Positions 45,578-56,207 of a stretch of DNA of 64,000 bases are shown here, in pieces (within the stretch, counting starts at the first letter, position 1; each line of letters begins with the position of its first letter). The notes under the pieces are model-generated. The model ran no database searches. It saw only the letters and a program-made list of their open reading frames with translations, and had not been told where the DNA came from. The stretch covers positions 682,001 through 746,000 of the forward strand of contig NZ_SAXU01000001.1 of the NCBI RefSeq assembly GCF_008016455.1. The letters run 5' to 3'. The DNA is from Brachyspira aalborgi. GTDB taxonomy: Bacteria > Spirochaetota > Brachyspiria > Brachyspirales > Brachyspiraceae. The position numbers and the translations under genes are program-made.

Positions 45578-46615
45578 ATGAAAATTTTATTAATAAAACA
45601 AACTTCTCTCGGCGATGTTCTTCACATGACGCCCGTTATAAGAGCTTTGAAAAAATGGAAGCCAGAATCTGAAATTGATATTGTAACCGATAAAAGAGCT
45701 TTGGGAATATTAAAAAATAATCCTTATATTAATAAATTATATGTTTTAGATATTTATAAATACGAAAAAGAAATTTTTAAATCGCCTTTAAAATTTTTTT
45801 CAACTATAAAAGAATTTTTCTCTCATATAAAAGAAGTTAGAAAAAAAAAATACGATATCGCTATAGATTTGCAAGGGCTTGAAAGAAGCATAATTTTTCT
45901 TTATTTATGCAAGGCTAAAAAAAAATATGCAAAAGGAAAATGGGCTTTCGTCAAAAGTAATTATTATGTCGATATTAACGCTATAGTCGGATTAATTTCA
46001 TTTTTAAAATTTTTTGACTGTCCAAATGACGGAGTAGATTTAGATTATTTTCTGCCCGAAACTATAGAAGAAGATTTTAATAAAACTATTGAAAGAATAA
46101 AGCAAACAAAAAATTTTAAAATTGAAAAAGATTATATAGTTTTTTCTCCTTTTTCAAGATGGGAGACAAAAGATTTGTCGGTAAATAAAGCGAGAGAGAT
46201 AATAGCCGAAATAAAAAAATTAAAAGATATTCAAATAATAGTTTCTGCGACTTCGGATTATAATAAAGAATGCAAAGAAATTGTAGAAGGTTTTGATAAT
46301 GTTTTGGATTCTTCGGGACTTTTTAATTTGCCAGAACTTGCATATTTAATAAAAAATTCTCAATGCATGTTAACTGTTGATTCTTTTCCTATGCATACGG
46401 GTTGCGCTTTCAAAAAACCTCTTATTGCAATATTCGGACCGACAAGCGAAATCAGAGTAGGACCTATTGCGGAAAATTCCGAAGTTTTCAGAGCGGATAA
46501 TATAGAATGCGAAAAATGTTATAAAAGGAAAAACTGCCCAAATAATCATATTTGCATTGAAAATATTGATTCAAAATTATTGGCTAAAAGATTAATAGAC
46601 AAAATAATTAGTTAA
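45578..46615 (+). CDS. Glycosyltransferase family 9 (heptosyltransferase-like)
   Basis: 345 residues. N-terminal KILLIKQTSLGDVLHMTPVIRALKKWKP is the GT9 start; C-terminal ECEKCYKRKNCPNNHICIENI and MLTVDSFPMHTGCAFKKPLIAIFGPT match the ADP-heptose-binding half. It adds heptose-like sugars to a lipooligosaccharide core, in the inner membrane face. No ribosome binding site precedes the ATG. Substrate is uncertain. Confidence 0.9.
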   Translation: MKILLIKQTSLGDVLHMTPVIRALKKWKPESEIDIVTDKRALGILKNNPYINKLYVLDIYKYEKEIFKSPLKFFSTIKEFFSHIKEVRKKKYDIAIDLQGLERSIIFLYLCKAKKKYAKGKWAFVKSNYYVDINAIVGLISFLKFFDCPNDGVDLDYFLPETIEEDFNKTIERIKQTKNFKIEKDYIVFSPFSRWETKDLSVNKAREIIAEIKKLKDIQIIVSATSDYNKECKEIVEGFDNVLDSSGLFNLPELAYLIKNSQCMLTVDSFPMHTGCAFKKPLIAIFGPTSEIRVGPIAENSEVFRADNIECEKCYKRKNCPNNHICIENIDSKLLAKRLIDKIIS

Positions 46616-46617
46616 AG

Positions 46618-48432
46618 TTAATTGAAATTAAAATAAGAAACTTCATTAACTATATTTTTCGATTTATCTAAAACATTTTTGCTCGCGTTAGCTCCGTCTT
46701 CAGCTATTTTAGAATTTTCTTGAGTAATATTATTTAATTCTACTACGGCGGCGTTAATTTGAGATATGCTGTCTTCTTCGTTTATTATAGCGTTAGAAAT
46801 ATCTATTAATAATTTTAATACATCATTAACCGAATTTTCAATTTGATTAAGAGTATATGAAGACGCTTTAACCGATATTTTTCCATTATCTATTTTTCGT
46901 ATTGTCTCTTCTACTATTCCAGAAATATCTTTTGCAGCGTTTCCTACATTAAGCGCCAAATTTCTAACTTCGGAAGCTACTACGGCAAAACCTTTTCCTT
47001 GCTCTCCAGCGCGCGCAGCTTCAACGGACGCGTTTAATGCAAGAATATTTGTTTGCAAAGCTATTGATTCTATAGTATTTGTTATTTCGGATATTTTTTT
47101 ACTCGCTTCGGATATTTCATTCATATTTTCGGAAGTATTATTTATAGCGTCTACTCCGTTTTTTGTGGCGTTAGAAACATTTTCGCTCATACTTTTTGCA
47201 TTGCTCGCATTTTTAGCGGTTTCACGCAAAGAAGATAATACAAATTCTACGGAACTTGCCAACTCTTCAAGAGAACTTGCTTGAGAGTTTGCTCTGTCGG
47301 ATAAATTAACGCTTCCGTTTGTAATAATATTAACAGAATCGTTAATTCCGTTGATTTCTTTTTTCATTGAATAAATTATATCGCCTAATTTATTTTGCAT
47401 ACTATTAAGCGCTCTCATAACATCGCCCATTTGGTCTTTTTTATTTAATTCTTTATCCTTAAAAGAAATATTGAAATTTCCTTTAGACATTGATTCTATA
47501 ATTTTAATAGTATTTTCTAAAGTAGAAGAAATAGGTTTTGCGACTATAAGAACAAGACATAATTCTATGCTTGATAAAACTATCAATACGGCAATAAGAA
47601 CAATCATTAAACTTATTAAAGATTTTTTTAAATCGTTTGTCGGCGTAGATACTATCAATATATACGGCATACTTTTAGCCGAAACGGATATATAAGCTTT
47701 ATCTTTTTCTACCCAACCATAATTAGAATTATTTAGAATATTATCTTTATGTTTCGATATGATAGAATCGTCAAAAATATTTTGCTTTAAAATATAAGAT
47801 TTATTAGAACTGTGAAGATATAATCCGCTATGATTTATTATATTCAATTCATAGTCTTTAATAATTTCTAAATCTTCTACAATTTTTGAAAATAATATAT
47901 CGACTCCCACTACTCCCAATAAATTTTCGTTATCATAAATAGCCTTTGAAAAAGTTATTACTATCGGATTGCTCGGGTCTATAATATCTAAATAAGGTTC
48001 GGATACTGCTATATTATCTTTTGATTTTAAAGCTTCTTTATACCAGCCTCTTGAAGTTTGGTCATAATCTGCAGCCAATTTGCCAACAGTATTTAGCATA
48101 TATCCGCCGTCTTTATAAGGAATTCTTCCTCCATAATATATATTCATTATATCTTTATCGTTATCTACAATATTTGAAAATATATTTTTCAATTTATTTG
48201 TATCGGTTTCTTTTTCTAAATACGAACAGAATATATTTACTTTTCCGTAAAGAGATAAAATTCTATTTTCTAATATTACAGTTAAATTATTTATATTAGA
48301 TTCTTCGGCTTTTAAAAATCTTTTTTCGTATTGTGGAAAATACAAAATATAAACCATAATGCAAATAGCAAACATTGAAATTATATAAGGAATTAGAAAT
48401 TTGAGAACTAAACTATTTTTTCTTTTTTTCAT
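46618..48432 (-). CDS. Methyl-accepting chemotaxis protein with Cache sensor
   Basis: 604 residues. TM1 is at residues 9-30, a periplasmic double-Cache-type domain at about 35-270 ([39 protein letters not shown]), TM2 at about 275-300, then HAMP and the coiled signalling domain. The tip reads [19 protein letters not shown] followed by [12 protein letters not shown]. It senses small ligands (often amino acids or carboxylates) and signals through CheA/CheW. No C-terminal CheR pentapeptide is seen. Confidence 0.95.
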   Translation of the reverse strand: MKKRKNSLVLKFLIPYIISMFAICIMVYILYFPQYEKRFLKAEESNINNLTVILENRILSLYGKVNIFCSYLEKETDTNKLKNIFSNIVDNDKDIMNIYYGGRIPYKDGGYMLNTVGKLAADYDQTSRGWYKEALKSKDNIAVSEPYLDIIDPSNPIVITFSKAIYDNENLLGVVGVDILFSKIVEDLEIIKDYELNIINHSGLYLHSSNKSYILKQNIFDDSIISKHKDNILNNSNYGWVEKDKAYISVSAKSMPYILIVSTPTNDLKKSLISLMIVLIAVLIVLSSIELCLVLIVAKPISSTLENTIKIIESMSKGNFNISFKDKELNKKDQMGDVMRALNSMQNKLGDIIYSMKKEINGINDSVNIITNGSVNLSDRANSQASSLEELASSVEFVLSSLRETAKNASNAKSMSENVSNATKNGVDAINNTSENMNEISEASKKISEITNTIESIALQTNILALNASVEAARAGEQGKGFAVVASEVRNLALNVGNAAKDISGIVEETIRKIDNGKISVKASSYTLNQIENSVNDVLKLLIDISNAIINEEDSISQINAAVVELNNITQENSKIAEDGANASKNVLDKSKNIVNEVSYFNFN

Positions 48433-48734
48433 TTATTTTACTCCATTTTTTCGTATAATTTATATTAACTTTAAAACCTTATTATAGTAATATTTACTTA
48501 CGAATAATACATTAATTATAGAAAATAGTAAACAAATTTTTATATTAAATTTATACTTACTTTTTTATGTAAAAAGGTAGATAAAAATTCTCTGTTATTT
48601 TTTATATAAAGAAGTTAATTCTAAAATAAAATCATAATTTAAAAAGAATTAATTAATATCATTTTACAAATAAATTAAACAAAAAGAATTTTTGCAAAAA
48701 TAAAAAATATTAATCAAAAATTAAAATAAATATA
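48433..48734. other. Non-coding spacer before the chemoreceptor gene
   Basis: About 300 A/T-rich bases. The only structure is a 9-bp A/T stem at 48558-48579 (TACTTTTTT / AAAAAGGTA with one G-U), without a T-run, possibly the end of the unknown gene at 48735. No ORF or RNA gene is seen. Confidence 0.5.
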
Positions 48735-49397
48735 TTACAATCCAAATAACTCGCTAACAATCGGATAAGGAACTGTATCCGCCACATTATTTTTAAGATG
48801 TTGAACAAGCATTTCCGTATCCTCGTCAACATTTTCGTAAATAGATTTATCGACATGCTGAAATTTGCTCAATTCCAATTCGGTTATTTTAACAAATCTA
48901 TCGACATAAATATAACTAACTTGGTCCATATAAGTTATAACCAAAAATTTTACATTATTAAAATCATGCAAATAATAACTAACAGAATCTTCATCGTCAT
49001 CGGTTTTATTAACTTTATATATTTTATAATTTTTTATTCTATTAACAAAATCGCTTATATAATTATTGAGTGAATAAATATTTGTAAGCAATGTAATTTT
49101 GCTGTCGTTATTATAATCGTAAATATACTCGGATATTTTATTTATATTATCTTGATTTATTTTACAATAAAAACTCGTATATTTATCGTTATTATATAAA
49201 TCAATATCTTTAGCGATAGTAAAACTAACTCCAAATGACGATTCCAATTTTTTAAGATAATCCATTAATTTATCGGTATCGGATTGATAAGCGGTTAATA
49301 TTAAATAATTATCTCCGCCTTGAAGTTCATTTTTTGATTTTAATACATCGACTTTTCCTAATGTCGAAGAAATCTTTAAAATATTGTTATCTTCCAT
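48735..49397 (-). CDS. Protein of unknown function
   Basis: 220 residues, acidic and Asp/Asn/Tyr-rich, no signal peptide or membrane segment. Alternating helix and strand with short segments such as NYLILTAYQSDTDKLMDYLKK and VKFLVITYMDQVSYIYVDRF, suggesting a cytoplasmic alpha/beta protein. No motif is recognised. AGGAG precedes the ATG. Neighbours give no hint. Confidence 0.55.
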   Translation of the reverse strand: MEDNNILKISSTLGKVDVLKSKNELQGGDNYLILTAYQSDTDKLMDYLKKLESSFGVSFTIAKDIDLYNNDKYTSFYCKINQDNINKISEYIYDYNNDSKITLLTNIYSLNNYISDFVNRIKNYKIYKVNKTDDDEDSVSYYLHDFNNVKFLVITYMDQVSYIYVDRFVKITELELSKFQHVDKSIYENVDEDTEMLVQHLKNNVADTVPYPIVSELFGL

Positions 49398-49525
49398 AAT
49401 ATAACTCCTAATTTAATTTTTTATTTTGCTCATTAAAACATCTATAATATATATTAAGTATAATCAATAAATATCAATCTGTCAAGCGTTTTAACTTAAA
49501 AATTATAACTAAATAAATATAAATC

Positions 49526-51796
49526 TTAATCAATTATATCGTTAATTTTTAAAAGAACGGGCGATAATAAAAACGAAACCAATATTCCAATAAATAAAAA
49601 TAATCCGAAAGATTTAACGGGAATAAATCCGCTGAAAGATAAAGTTCCGAAAGATAAAGCTGTCGTAATCATAGATAAAAATATCGCAAGAAATGTAACT
49701 TCTTTTTTTGCTTTGCTTTTTGAAAAGAAAATGCAATAATCAATAGATATTCCAATCGAAAGTATAAGTGCGAATACGGAAAATATATTTACGCTTAAAT
49801 TAAATATCGAATGGACGCTTAAATTTACGAAAATTGAAATTATTTGAATTATCATTATCGCAACCGCATGTTTTTTACTCAAGAAAATTATCATAAAGAA
49901 AAATATTATCACATAAGCGATTAGCGCGGTTTTTATAGCCGTTCTTGCGGTTTTATCCAAAGCCTCGTTTATTTCTGCATTTATATTAAAAATTTTTATG
50001 TTTTCGTTTTCTATAATTTTCGTTTCGATTTCGTCCGTTGTGGAAATTATAAAATATTTATCGTTATTTTTTAGAATAAGTTTTTTCAATTCGCTCATAT
50101 TTTCAATTAAATCTCCAATATTTAGAATTTTGTTTTTATTATTTTCAAATTTCGATTTTATTTTATTATAAGTTTCGTTATCAAGACCTAAATCTTCAAT
50201 CTGTTTTTTTAACAAAGGCATCAAATTATTTTCGACAAGTTTTATATTTTCTTTCTGCCTATTTTTAGAATAAAAAACTTTGGATATAGCCGTATAATTA
50301 GTAAAATAATTTTCTAATAATTCTTCGTTTTCTAAAGCATCTTCTAAAGTATCTCCTCTCGATATAATTATATTTTTAGAAATTGAATAATCTAATCTTT
50401 TATAAATTTCCGTTTCGCTATTTATAAGAAAATTCGGAGGATTATAAAGTTGGTTTGAAGAAAAATTAACTTTTAATTTTGGAATACTTATAATTGAAAT
50501 TAAAATAACAAATATTGTTAAAAATATTAAATATTTTTTATTAAAAAAGTTAATATAACCTTTCAATATATTTTTACTTTTATTTAAAATACCATCTCTT
50601 AAAATACTATTATCGTTTTTAAAAATAAAAGAATACAAAGCTATTACGGTTAAAAAAGAACTTGTAAGTCCGAATATTGAAAATAAAGCCGTTTGTTTCA
50701 AAAGAGAAAGCGAAGTTAAAAATAAAGCAAAATAACTTGCAATTGTAGTTATAAAACTTAAACTCATACTCGGCAATATTTTTTTTAAAACCTCTTTTTT
50801 ATCTTTTTCATTATACCATTCAGTTATAAAATGAATCGAATAATCAAGCGATATTCCAATTAAACTTGTCCCAAAAACGAAAGTAAATATATGAATAGAA
50901 TCGAATAATATAGAAAGCAAAAAGAACGAAGTTAACACGGATAAAGATATTGAAATCATAGAAATTATATAAGGCTTTATAGATTTAAATATAAATAAAA
51001 ATATTAAACATATAATAATAATAGAAATTAAAGATATTATGGTTATTTCTTTTTGAGCCGATTTCTGACTATAATACGCATGAATTGGCACTCCCGAAAT
51101 ATATATTTTTACTTTTTTATTTTCTTCTATATTTTTTAAATGCGAAGTTAATTCGTCAAAAAAAATCATATTTCCATTTTCAATTTTTTTAGGAATTTCT
51201 ATATTTAATAGAATATTAAATTTTCCTTTGTAATTTAAAAAATTAATTTCGTCTCTAGTTTCAAAATTATTATTATTTTTAAGAATCTCCATTAATTTTG
51301 AATTTAAAACAAAAAAAGGGTCATCTTCAATATTATCTACTATGTGAATAAAAAAAGGCGAATAAAAATTTGCTATGCCGTTTTCTGCGACTTTATAGCC
51401 TTCGTTAATTAAAAGTAAATTTCTTATTTCTTTTGATATGAGTTGATATTTATATTTTATAATTGTTTCCAAAATATCGTCATAATTTTTAGAGCGCAAA
51501 TTAACTATAATATTTTTATCTTTTTCTTTTATATAATTTTCTATTTCTATAGCGGAATTTTTAGCAGTTTCAAAATTTTCGCTTTCTACAAAAATTTTAA
51601 TTTCGCTCGAATTTTGTATAAAAAAAGTTTCTATGCTCTCTTGAAAATCTTCGCTTTCTGCAAATCTTGGAGCTATCGATAAAAAATTTGTGTCTATTTT
51701 AGCTCTGCAATCGAATCTAAATAAAAATATTAAAATAACGGATAAATGAAAAATTAGCCATAGTAGAACTTTTTTATTCAAAATATTTTTTTTCAT
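49526..51796 (-). CDS. MMPL/RND-type exporter of the polyene-like cluster
   Basis: 756 residues with 12 membrane segments in two halves. Each half has a large periplasmic loop and the motif pair GISLDYSIHFITEW and GISIDYCIFFSKSK, the RND/MMPL proton-relay segments. It is the last gene of the minus-strand operon and overlaps the LolA-like gene by 23 bases. In aryl-polyene clusters a similar exporter carries the lipid-linked product across the inner membrane. Substrate here is inferred. Confidence 0.85.
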   Translation of the reverse strand: MKKNILNKKVLLWLIFHLSVILIFLFRFDCRAKIDTNFLSIAPRFAESEDFQESIETFFIQNSSEIKIFVESENFETAKNSAIEIENYIKEKDKNIIVNLRSKNYDDILETIIKYKYQLISKEIRNLLLINEGYKVAENGIANFYSPFFIHIVDNIEDDPFFVLNSKLMEILKNNNNFETRDEINFLNYKGKFNILLNIEIPKKIENGNMIFFDELTSHLKNIEENKKVKIYISGVPIHAYYSQKSAQKEITIISLISIIIICLIFLFIFKSIKPYIISMISISLSVLTSFFLLSILFDSIHIFTFVFGTSLIGISLDYSIHFITEWYNEKDKKEVLKKILPSMSLSFITTIASYFALFLTSLSLLKQTALFSIFGLTSSFLTVIALYSFIFKNDNSILRDGILNKSKNILKGYINFFNKKYLIFLTIFVILISIISIPKLKVNFSSNQLYNPPNFLINSETEIYKRLDYSISKNIIISRGDTLEDALENEELLENYFTNYTAISKVFYSKNRQKENIKLVENNLMPLLKKQIEDLGLDNETYNKIKSKFENNKNKILNIGDLIENMSELKKLILKNNDKYFIISTTDEIETKIIENENIKIFNINAEINEALDKTARTAIKTALIAYVIIFFFMIIFLSKKHAVAIMIIQIISIFVNLSVHSIFNLSVNIFSVFALILSIGISIDYCIFFSKSKAKKEVTFLAIFLSMITTALSFGTLSFSGFIPVKSFGLFLFIGILVSFLLSPVLLKINDIID

Positions 51797-52352
51797 TATC
51801 GCCTATCTCGTTTTCTATTTGCAAATTTTTCATTATATATTCGATATGTCCTTTTTTATTAAATATTTTTATTCTTTCAATATAGCCTTCTTTGGATATT
51901 TCAATTTCTATTTTATTCAATATTTTTTTCAAATCGTCATTTTTCGGAGTATAAATTATATTTTTGTTTTCGTCTTCGCTTTCAATAAAATAATCTTTAA
52001 GAGAGATTTCATCGTAAGTAAAAATTGATTTTATTATATTTGCAATTTGAGAAAAAATGGCGTTGCTTGAATCCGATATTATTTTTTTATCTCCGTTTGG
52101 AAGTATTTGAGCTATATTTTTTTCTTCCATTACGGTTATCGACTCTTTAGGTTTTTTCGTAATCCAACAAATTCCATATCCGTTCGCTATAAAAAAATCT
52201 CCCGAAGAGACAAAAAATTTATTATTACGATTAAAATATACTATTTGTTTATAATTTCCTTTTAATAGTTTAGCGTTTTTATATTCGCTTTTAATTTGCG
52301 CCGTTAATAATATTGACGATAAAAAATATATTAAAATAAAAATTTTTCTCAT
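51774..52352 (-). CDS. LolA-like periplasmic carrier protein
   Basis: 192 residues with signal peptide (KIFILIYFLSSILLTAQ). The body has the LolA look: KGNYKQIVYFNRNNKFFVSSGDF followed by YGICWITKKPKES and a C-terminal EGYIERIKIFNKKGHIEYIM. It would shuttle a hydrophobic product through the periplasm, with the MMPL exporter. Polyene clusters encode such a LolA-like protein. Its stop lies within the start of the exporter gene. Confidence 0.7.
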   Translation of the reverse strand: MRKIFILIYFLSSILLTAQIKSEYKNAKLLKGNYKQIVYFNRNNKFFVSSGDFFIANGYGICWITKKPKESITVMEEKNIAQILPNGDKKIISDSSNAIFSQIANIIKSIFTYDEISLKDYFIESEDENKNIIYTPKNDDLKKILNKIEIEISKEGYIERIKIFNKKGHIEYIMKNLQIENEIGDNEKKYFE

Positions 52353-52366
52353 AATATTTAATTTTC

Positions 52367-53347
52367 CTAATTTTCTTTATTCCAAAAATAATACATATTA
52401 TACCATTGATAAGGATATTTTATAACCATTTCCTCGATTATTTTAACAAATTCTTTTGTAAGTTCAAGAGATATTCTATTTTTATTATCTTTCGTTAATT
52501 TTTTATTTTGAATATCAGACAAAACTTTAGATTCATAAATATAAAAATCGTATCTTTTCGGAATAATTTTATCTTTTTCTCTTAAAGCGAAAAAATAATA
52601 AGTCGGATACTTAAGCAAAACGGGAATCAAAAAAGCGCCATAAGGAAAAGGAGCTTCATCTCCCAAAAAATTAATCAAATTAAATTTGTCGCTCTTGCTT
52701 GAAGTTCTGTCTCCCGCTATCGCTATTATCTCTCCGTTATTTAATTTCGATTCCATCGCTATTATAGTATCCGCTCCAATATTGGAAGCGTCTATAAAAT
52801 TCACAAAATTATTTTTATTATTTTTTGCAAACGCCATTAAAATATTTATATTTTTATTTAGCTTAAAATCTATTATTATATTTATCTTGCAATTTTTTAT
52901 CGGATTGCCTTCGCTTATGACGGCTAAAGCTCTTAAAAGTTCTATATTTCCAACATGAGCGAACAATATTATCATTCCTTTTTTAGACTTAAGCAAATCT
53001 ATAACCTTATTATAATTTTCTTTTGTTTGTAAAATTAAATCTTTTAATGGAATATCTCCGTTCCAAGCGGCGTATTTTTCGCATATTGAAATTATAAAAG
53101 AAAGCAAATGTTTATAAGAATGAAAAATATTAGATTTTACTTTTTTATTATATTTTGAAATTCTTTTTAAAAAATCTCTCGAAGCTTTTATTCTTCCGCT
53201 AATAAAACAGTAAATAAAATACATAAAACTCACGGGAAATATTAAATAAATTATCATTAAACTTCTGCCGAATATTTTATAAACGGCTATCGACAAAAAT
53301 ATTTTCCAATTATTGCCTATTTCTTTTCCTTCGCTCCAATGTTTCAT
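52367..53347 (-). CDS. Lysophospholipid/lipid A-type acyltransferase
   Basis: 326 residues. Early membrane segment (MIIYLIFPVSFMYFIYCFISG). LPLAT/HtrB-type core: GMIILFAHVGNIELLRAL (H-x4-E-type catalytic His near residue 131), then IAIAGDRTSSKS and AFLIPVLLKYPTYY. It transfers an acyl chain to a lipid or sugar acceptor at the inner membrane. The start overlaps the dehydratase stop, so the genes are translationally coupled. In polyene clusters an enzyme of this type joins the polyene to its anchor. Confidence 0.82.
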   Translation of the reverse strand: MKHWSEGKEIGNNWKIFLSIAVYKIFGRSLMIIYLIFPVSFMYFIYCFISGRIKASRDFLKRISKYNKKVKSNIFHSYKHLLSFIISICEKYAAWNGDIPLKDLILQTKENYNKVIDLLKSKKGMIILFAHVGNIELLRALAVISEGNPIKNCKINIIIDFKLNKNINILMAFAKNNKNNFVNFIDASNIGADTIIAMESKLNNGEIIAIAGDRTSSKSDKFNLINFLGDEAPFPYGAFLIPVLLKYPTYYFFALREKDKIIPKRYDFYIYESKVLSDIQNKKLTKDNKNRISLELTKEFVKIIEEMVIKYPYQWYNMYYFWNKEN

Positions 53348-53682
53348 AATAATGTAATATTCGCTCTGCCTTCGGAGTATTTTTTATCGTTATCGTATAT
53401 TTTAAAAGTTAAAGAATCGTTTAAATAATGCCCTTCTATATCGACTTTTGTATTCGGATATATCATATTCGTAAATTTAACTTTCGATAATTTATTAACC
53501 TTAAAATCTATATTAAAAATTTCTTTTGCCATATCGACTGCTATTTTAATTTGAGCTATTGCGGGAAACAGTTTAAAATTTTCAAAATGTCCGTCAAAGA
53601 AAGGCGAATCTTTAGATATAAAAACTTCCGCTATAAATATATTATCTTTTTTATGTTTCAAATTATAATTTTTAGAATTCAT
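53344..53682 (-). CDS. 3-hydroxyacyl-ACP dehydratase-like hotdog protein
   Basis: 112 residues from ATG 53682, which follows GAGG in the end of the ligase gene; an upstream ATG at 53715 lacks one. Hotdog pattern: FISKDSPFFDGHFENFKLFPAIAQIKIAV, where FxGHF and PxxxQ match the FabZ/ApeI type with His as catalytic residue. It removes water from 3-hydroxyacyl-ACP to make a double bond during polyene building. It overlaps the ligase by 11 bases and the acyltransferase by 4. Confidence 0.82.
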   Translation of the reverse strand: MNSKNYNLKHKKDNIFIAEVFISKDSPFFDGHFENFKLFPAIAQIKIAVDMAKEIFNIDFKVNKLSKVKFTNMIYPNTKVDIEGHYLNDSLTFKIYDNDKKYSEGRANITLL

Positions 53683-55036
53683 TTGCCTCTTCAAAACCTT
53701 CCATAATTTCATCAAGCTTTTTTCTCTCTATTTTACCTAATTCGTTTCTTGGTATTCTTTCTATAAAATAAATCTTTTTAGGAATTACAATTTTCTCAAA
53801 ATAACCTTTCAAATAATCTTTAATATATTTTCTCATATTATCTTTATTGGCGTTTGCATCTTTAAGAACTATAAAAGAAGCCGCATATTCTCTTTTGTCC
53901 GATTTGCAATATATAGTATAACTGTCTATAAAATTTTTATCTTGAAGTATTTGTCTATCTATTTGTTGAACGCTTATTCTCTTTCCTTCAATTTTAACTA
54001 TAGAATCTTCTCTTCCCAAAAGCTCAAATTCGTTTTCGTTTTTCATGTCAACCACATCGCCGACATGCACCCAAAATCCTTCTCCCGTATAACCCGAAGA
54101 GCAGAATAAACTTCCGTTTTCATTAACTTTAAGTTTAACGATTTTTAATCTCGTCCATAAATCTTTTTCGCTTTTCTTTCTGTAAGCCATTCCGCCTCCT
54201 TCGGTGCTTCCGTAAATTTCTATAGCGTCAGTATTAAAAGTTTCTATACATAAATCGCTTGTCTCTTTATCTAAAGCTCCCGTAGAAGAAAATACATACC
54301 ATTTTGATTTTATTTTTAACGAAGATTTGTCTATTCTTTTTAAAAATGCTGGATTCGTTATAAAAGTAATCTCTTTATATTCTTCAAAATTATTTAAAGT
54401 TTCCAAATAATTTATTCTATTGTCCAAAAATTTTAATTCTAAAATATAAGGAACTAAAAAATCAAAAACGAAACCGTAGCTATGATAATGTGGAACGCTA
54501 TAAGCAAAAATAGAATCTTTTAAATTTTCTCCAAACTCCCCTATTATTTTCAAAGCTTCCGCTTCAAATTGTTTTAATGTTTTTTCAATGAGTTTAGGAA
54601 ATCCCGTAAATCCCGAAGTATAAAAATTTATATTCATATTTTCGTCTATTTTATTCGACTTCAAAAATTCAATCCATTTTTCATCATGCTCTTTTTCAAA
54701 TATATCTTTTAATGAAATATTTGATTTTTCATCGTCAGATATATAAATCATAGAATCGTTTATTATGCTTTCGACATATTTCGGACTATTGTTATTAAGC
54801 GCATTGACTTTCTTTTTTAGCAAAAGCGCCGAAGACAAAACTACTATAAAATAATAAGCGTTATCTATAAAAATTGTAATCGTATCTTTTTCTAATTTAG
54901 AAATATACTCCAAACATTTTGCGATATCGATTATAAAATTTTTATAACTTATATTATATTTATTTTCCTTATTAATTAAAAAAATCTCTTCGGAATCTTT
55001 CAACGAATAAAAATTTGTTTCGCTTAATTTTCTCAT
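53672..55036 (-). CDS. Acyl-AMP ligase (ANL superfamily)
   Basis: 454 residues. P-loop-like motif NFYTSGFTGFPKLIEKT near residue 148, EIYGSTEGGGMAYR near residue 270 and LLGREDSIVKIEGKRISVQQID toward the C terminus, ending with RNELGKIERKKL with the catalytic Lys. It activates a carboxylic acid as acyl-AMP and loads it on the ACP encoded just upstream. In polyene clusters this loads the starter acid. No adjacent ammonia-lyase to make an aromatic acid was seen. Confidence 0.88.
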   Translation of the reverse strand: MRKLSETNFYSLKDSEEIFLINKENKYNISYKNFIIDIAKCLEYISKLEKDTITIFIDNAYYFIVVLSSALLLKKKVNALNNNSPKYVESIINDSMIYISDDEKSNISLKDIFEKEHDEKWIEFLKSNKIDENMNINFYTSGFTGFPKLIEKTLKQFEAEALKIIGEFGENLKDSIFAYSVPHYHSYGFVFDFLVPYILELKFLDNRINYLETLNNFEEYKEITFITNPAFLKRIDKSSLKIKSKWYVFSSTGALDKETSDLCIETFNTDAIEIYGSTEGGGMAYRKKSEKDLWTRLKIVKLKVNENGSLFCSSGYTGEGFWVHVGDVVDMKNENEFELLGREDSIVKIEGKRISVQQIDRQILQDKNFIDSYTIYCKSDKREYAASFIVLKDANANKDNMRKYIKDYLKGYFEKIVIPKKIYFIERIPRNELGKIERKKLDEIMEGFEEANEF

Positions 55037-55052
55037 AAATATAGTTTCCCGT

Positions 55053-55319
55053 TTAATCTTCTTTTTTAGAATTCTCTCTTATATATTTTGCCAAAGCGTT
55101 TACAGAGTAGAAATGCTTTTTATTATTTTCTTCAATATCGGAAAAAGTTATTCCAAAATGTTTTCTAACGGCGACTCCAATCTCCAAAGCGTCTATAGAA
55201 TCTAATCCAAGCTCTTCTCCAAATAAAGGCGTATCGTTGTCAATATCGTCTATAGTCATTCCTTCAAGATTCGCAACCTCAATAATTATTTTCTTAATTT
55301 CGTTTTCAAGATTTTCCAT
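55053..55319 (-). CDS. Acyl carrier protein
   Basis: 88 residues, acidic, with GLDSIDALEI carrying Ser41 for the phosphopantetheine arm. It carries the growing chain for the enzymes of this cluster. Spacing of 17-18 bases to genes on both sides indicates one transcript. Probably cluster-specific, distinct from the housekeeping AcpP, which is not in the window. Confidence 0.93.
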   Translation of the reverse strand: MENLENEIKKIIIEVANLEGMTIDDIDNDTPLFGEELGLDSIDALEIGVAVRKHFGITFSDIEENNKKHFYSVNALAKYIRENSKKED

Positions 55320-55336
55320 TTTAATTCTCCGTAATT

Positions 55337-56053
55337 TTATTTAATTTTATTTAATTCTATTTTTCCCAATTTTAAATTAGTTTTATCTTTTAAAGAAATA
55401 AATTTTATAAAATCAATTATAGAATTTTCGTCTTTCTTCTCTTCGCCGTCTATTATTTTAATATTTATATCGCTTTCGTTTTTATCAGCCGATATAATAA
55501 AAGAAAATGCAAAAGAATAATTTTTATCTTTCGATATTTCTTCATAACTTTCGGGAAGTTTTTCATCCGCTATAATTAGAAGCGCTTTATTAGAATTTGA
55601 ATTTTTTAGAAAAGCTATAGCCTGCAAAAGAATCGTATCTAAAAAATTATCGTAGCATGTTATAGCGATAGCTCTCGCGTTATTTTTATAAAATATCGTA
55701 AGTTGCGCTATAGCCGTATTAAAAACCGAATAACTAAATACCGCAGGCGAAGTTTCATGCTCGGTTACTATTTTTTTAGACATATTATATTGTCGATTTA
55801 TCTCGCCATATTTCGAAACAAAGAAAATTGGAATTTGTTCGTTTTCTTTTATAAGATTTTTAACCGATTCAAAAACATATTTAGTTATTTGGCTGAATCT
55901 TCTTCGCTGCGCTATTGATATAAAATCCAAATCGGGAATCGCATCTCCGTAAGTTATATTAATATTTTCGTTTAATTTGTTTAATATATATTCTTTATTC
56001 ATATTTGGAGAAAAGAAATCCCAATCCAAAACTTTAAAATTTAAATTTGACAT
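55337..56053 (-). CDS. Ketosynthase-like chain-length-factor protein
   Basis: 238 residues from ATG 56053 (a TTG two codons upstream is the only longer start). Resembles the N-terminal half of ketoacyl synthases: IPIFFVSKYGEINRQY, PAVFSYSVFNTAIAQLTIFY where the active Cys would stand but is replaced by Ser/Val context, and ALLIIADEKLPE. Without a catalytic Cys it is a likely partner of the KS at 56208-57380, forming a KS/chain-length pair as in polyene clusters. First gene of the minus-strand operon. Confidence 0.78.
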   Translation of the reverse strand: MSNLNFKVLDWDFFSPNMNKEYILNKLNENINITYGDAIPDLDFISIAQRRRFSQITKYVFESVKNLIKENEQIPIFFVSKYGEINRQYNMSKKIVTEHETSPAVFSYSVFNTAIAQLTIFYKNNARAIAITCYDNFLDTILLQAIAFLKNSNSNKALLIIADEKLPESYEEISKDKNYSFAFSFIISADKNESDINIKIIDGEEKKDENSIIDFIKFISLKDKTNLKLGKIELNKIK

Positions 56054-56086
56054 ATACAAAATTTAATATTATTATTTGATAACTTT

Positions 56087-56168
56087 ATTATAAATTATTT
56101 TTTAAATAAAGTCAAGTATTAAAAATCAATTTCTGAAAATTGAAAAAGAAATTAAAATATTATATAAT
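56087..56168. promoter_or_regulatory. Divergent promoter region of the polyene-like cluster
   Basis: Minus promoter: TTGACT (56110-56115), 17-base spacer, TATAAT (56087-56092), serving the ketosynthase-like gene. Plus promoter: TTGAAA (56140-56145), 17-base spacer, TATAAT (56163-56168), serving the ketosynthase gene. The two face outward from a 154-base gap, so both arms can be controlled together. Confidence 0.75.
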
Positions 56169-56207
56169 AAAACTATTATTTTATGTATTATAATTTAAGG
56201 CTTTAAT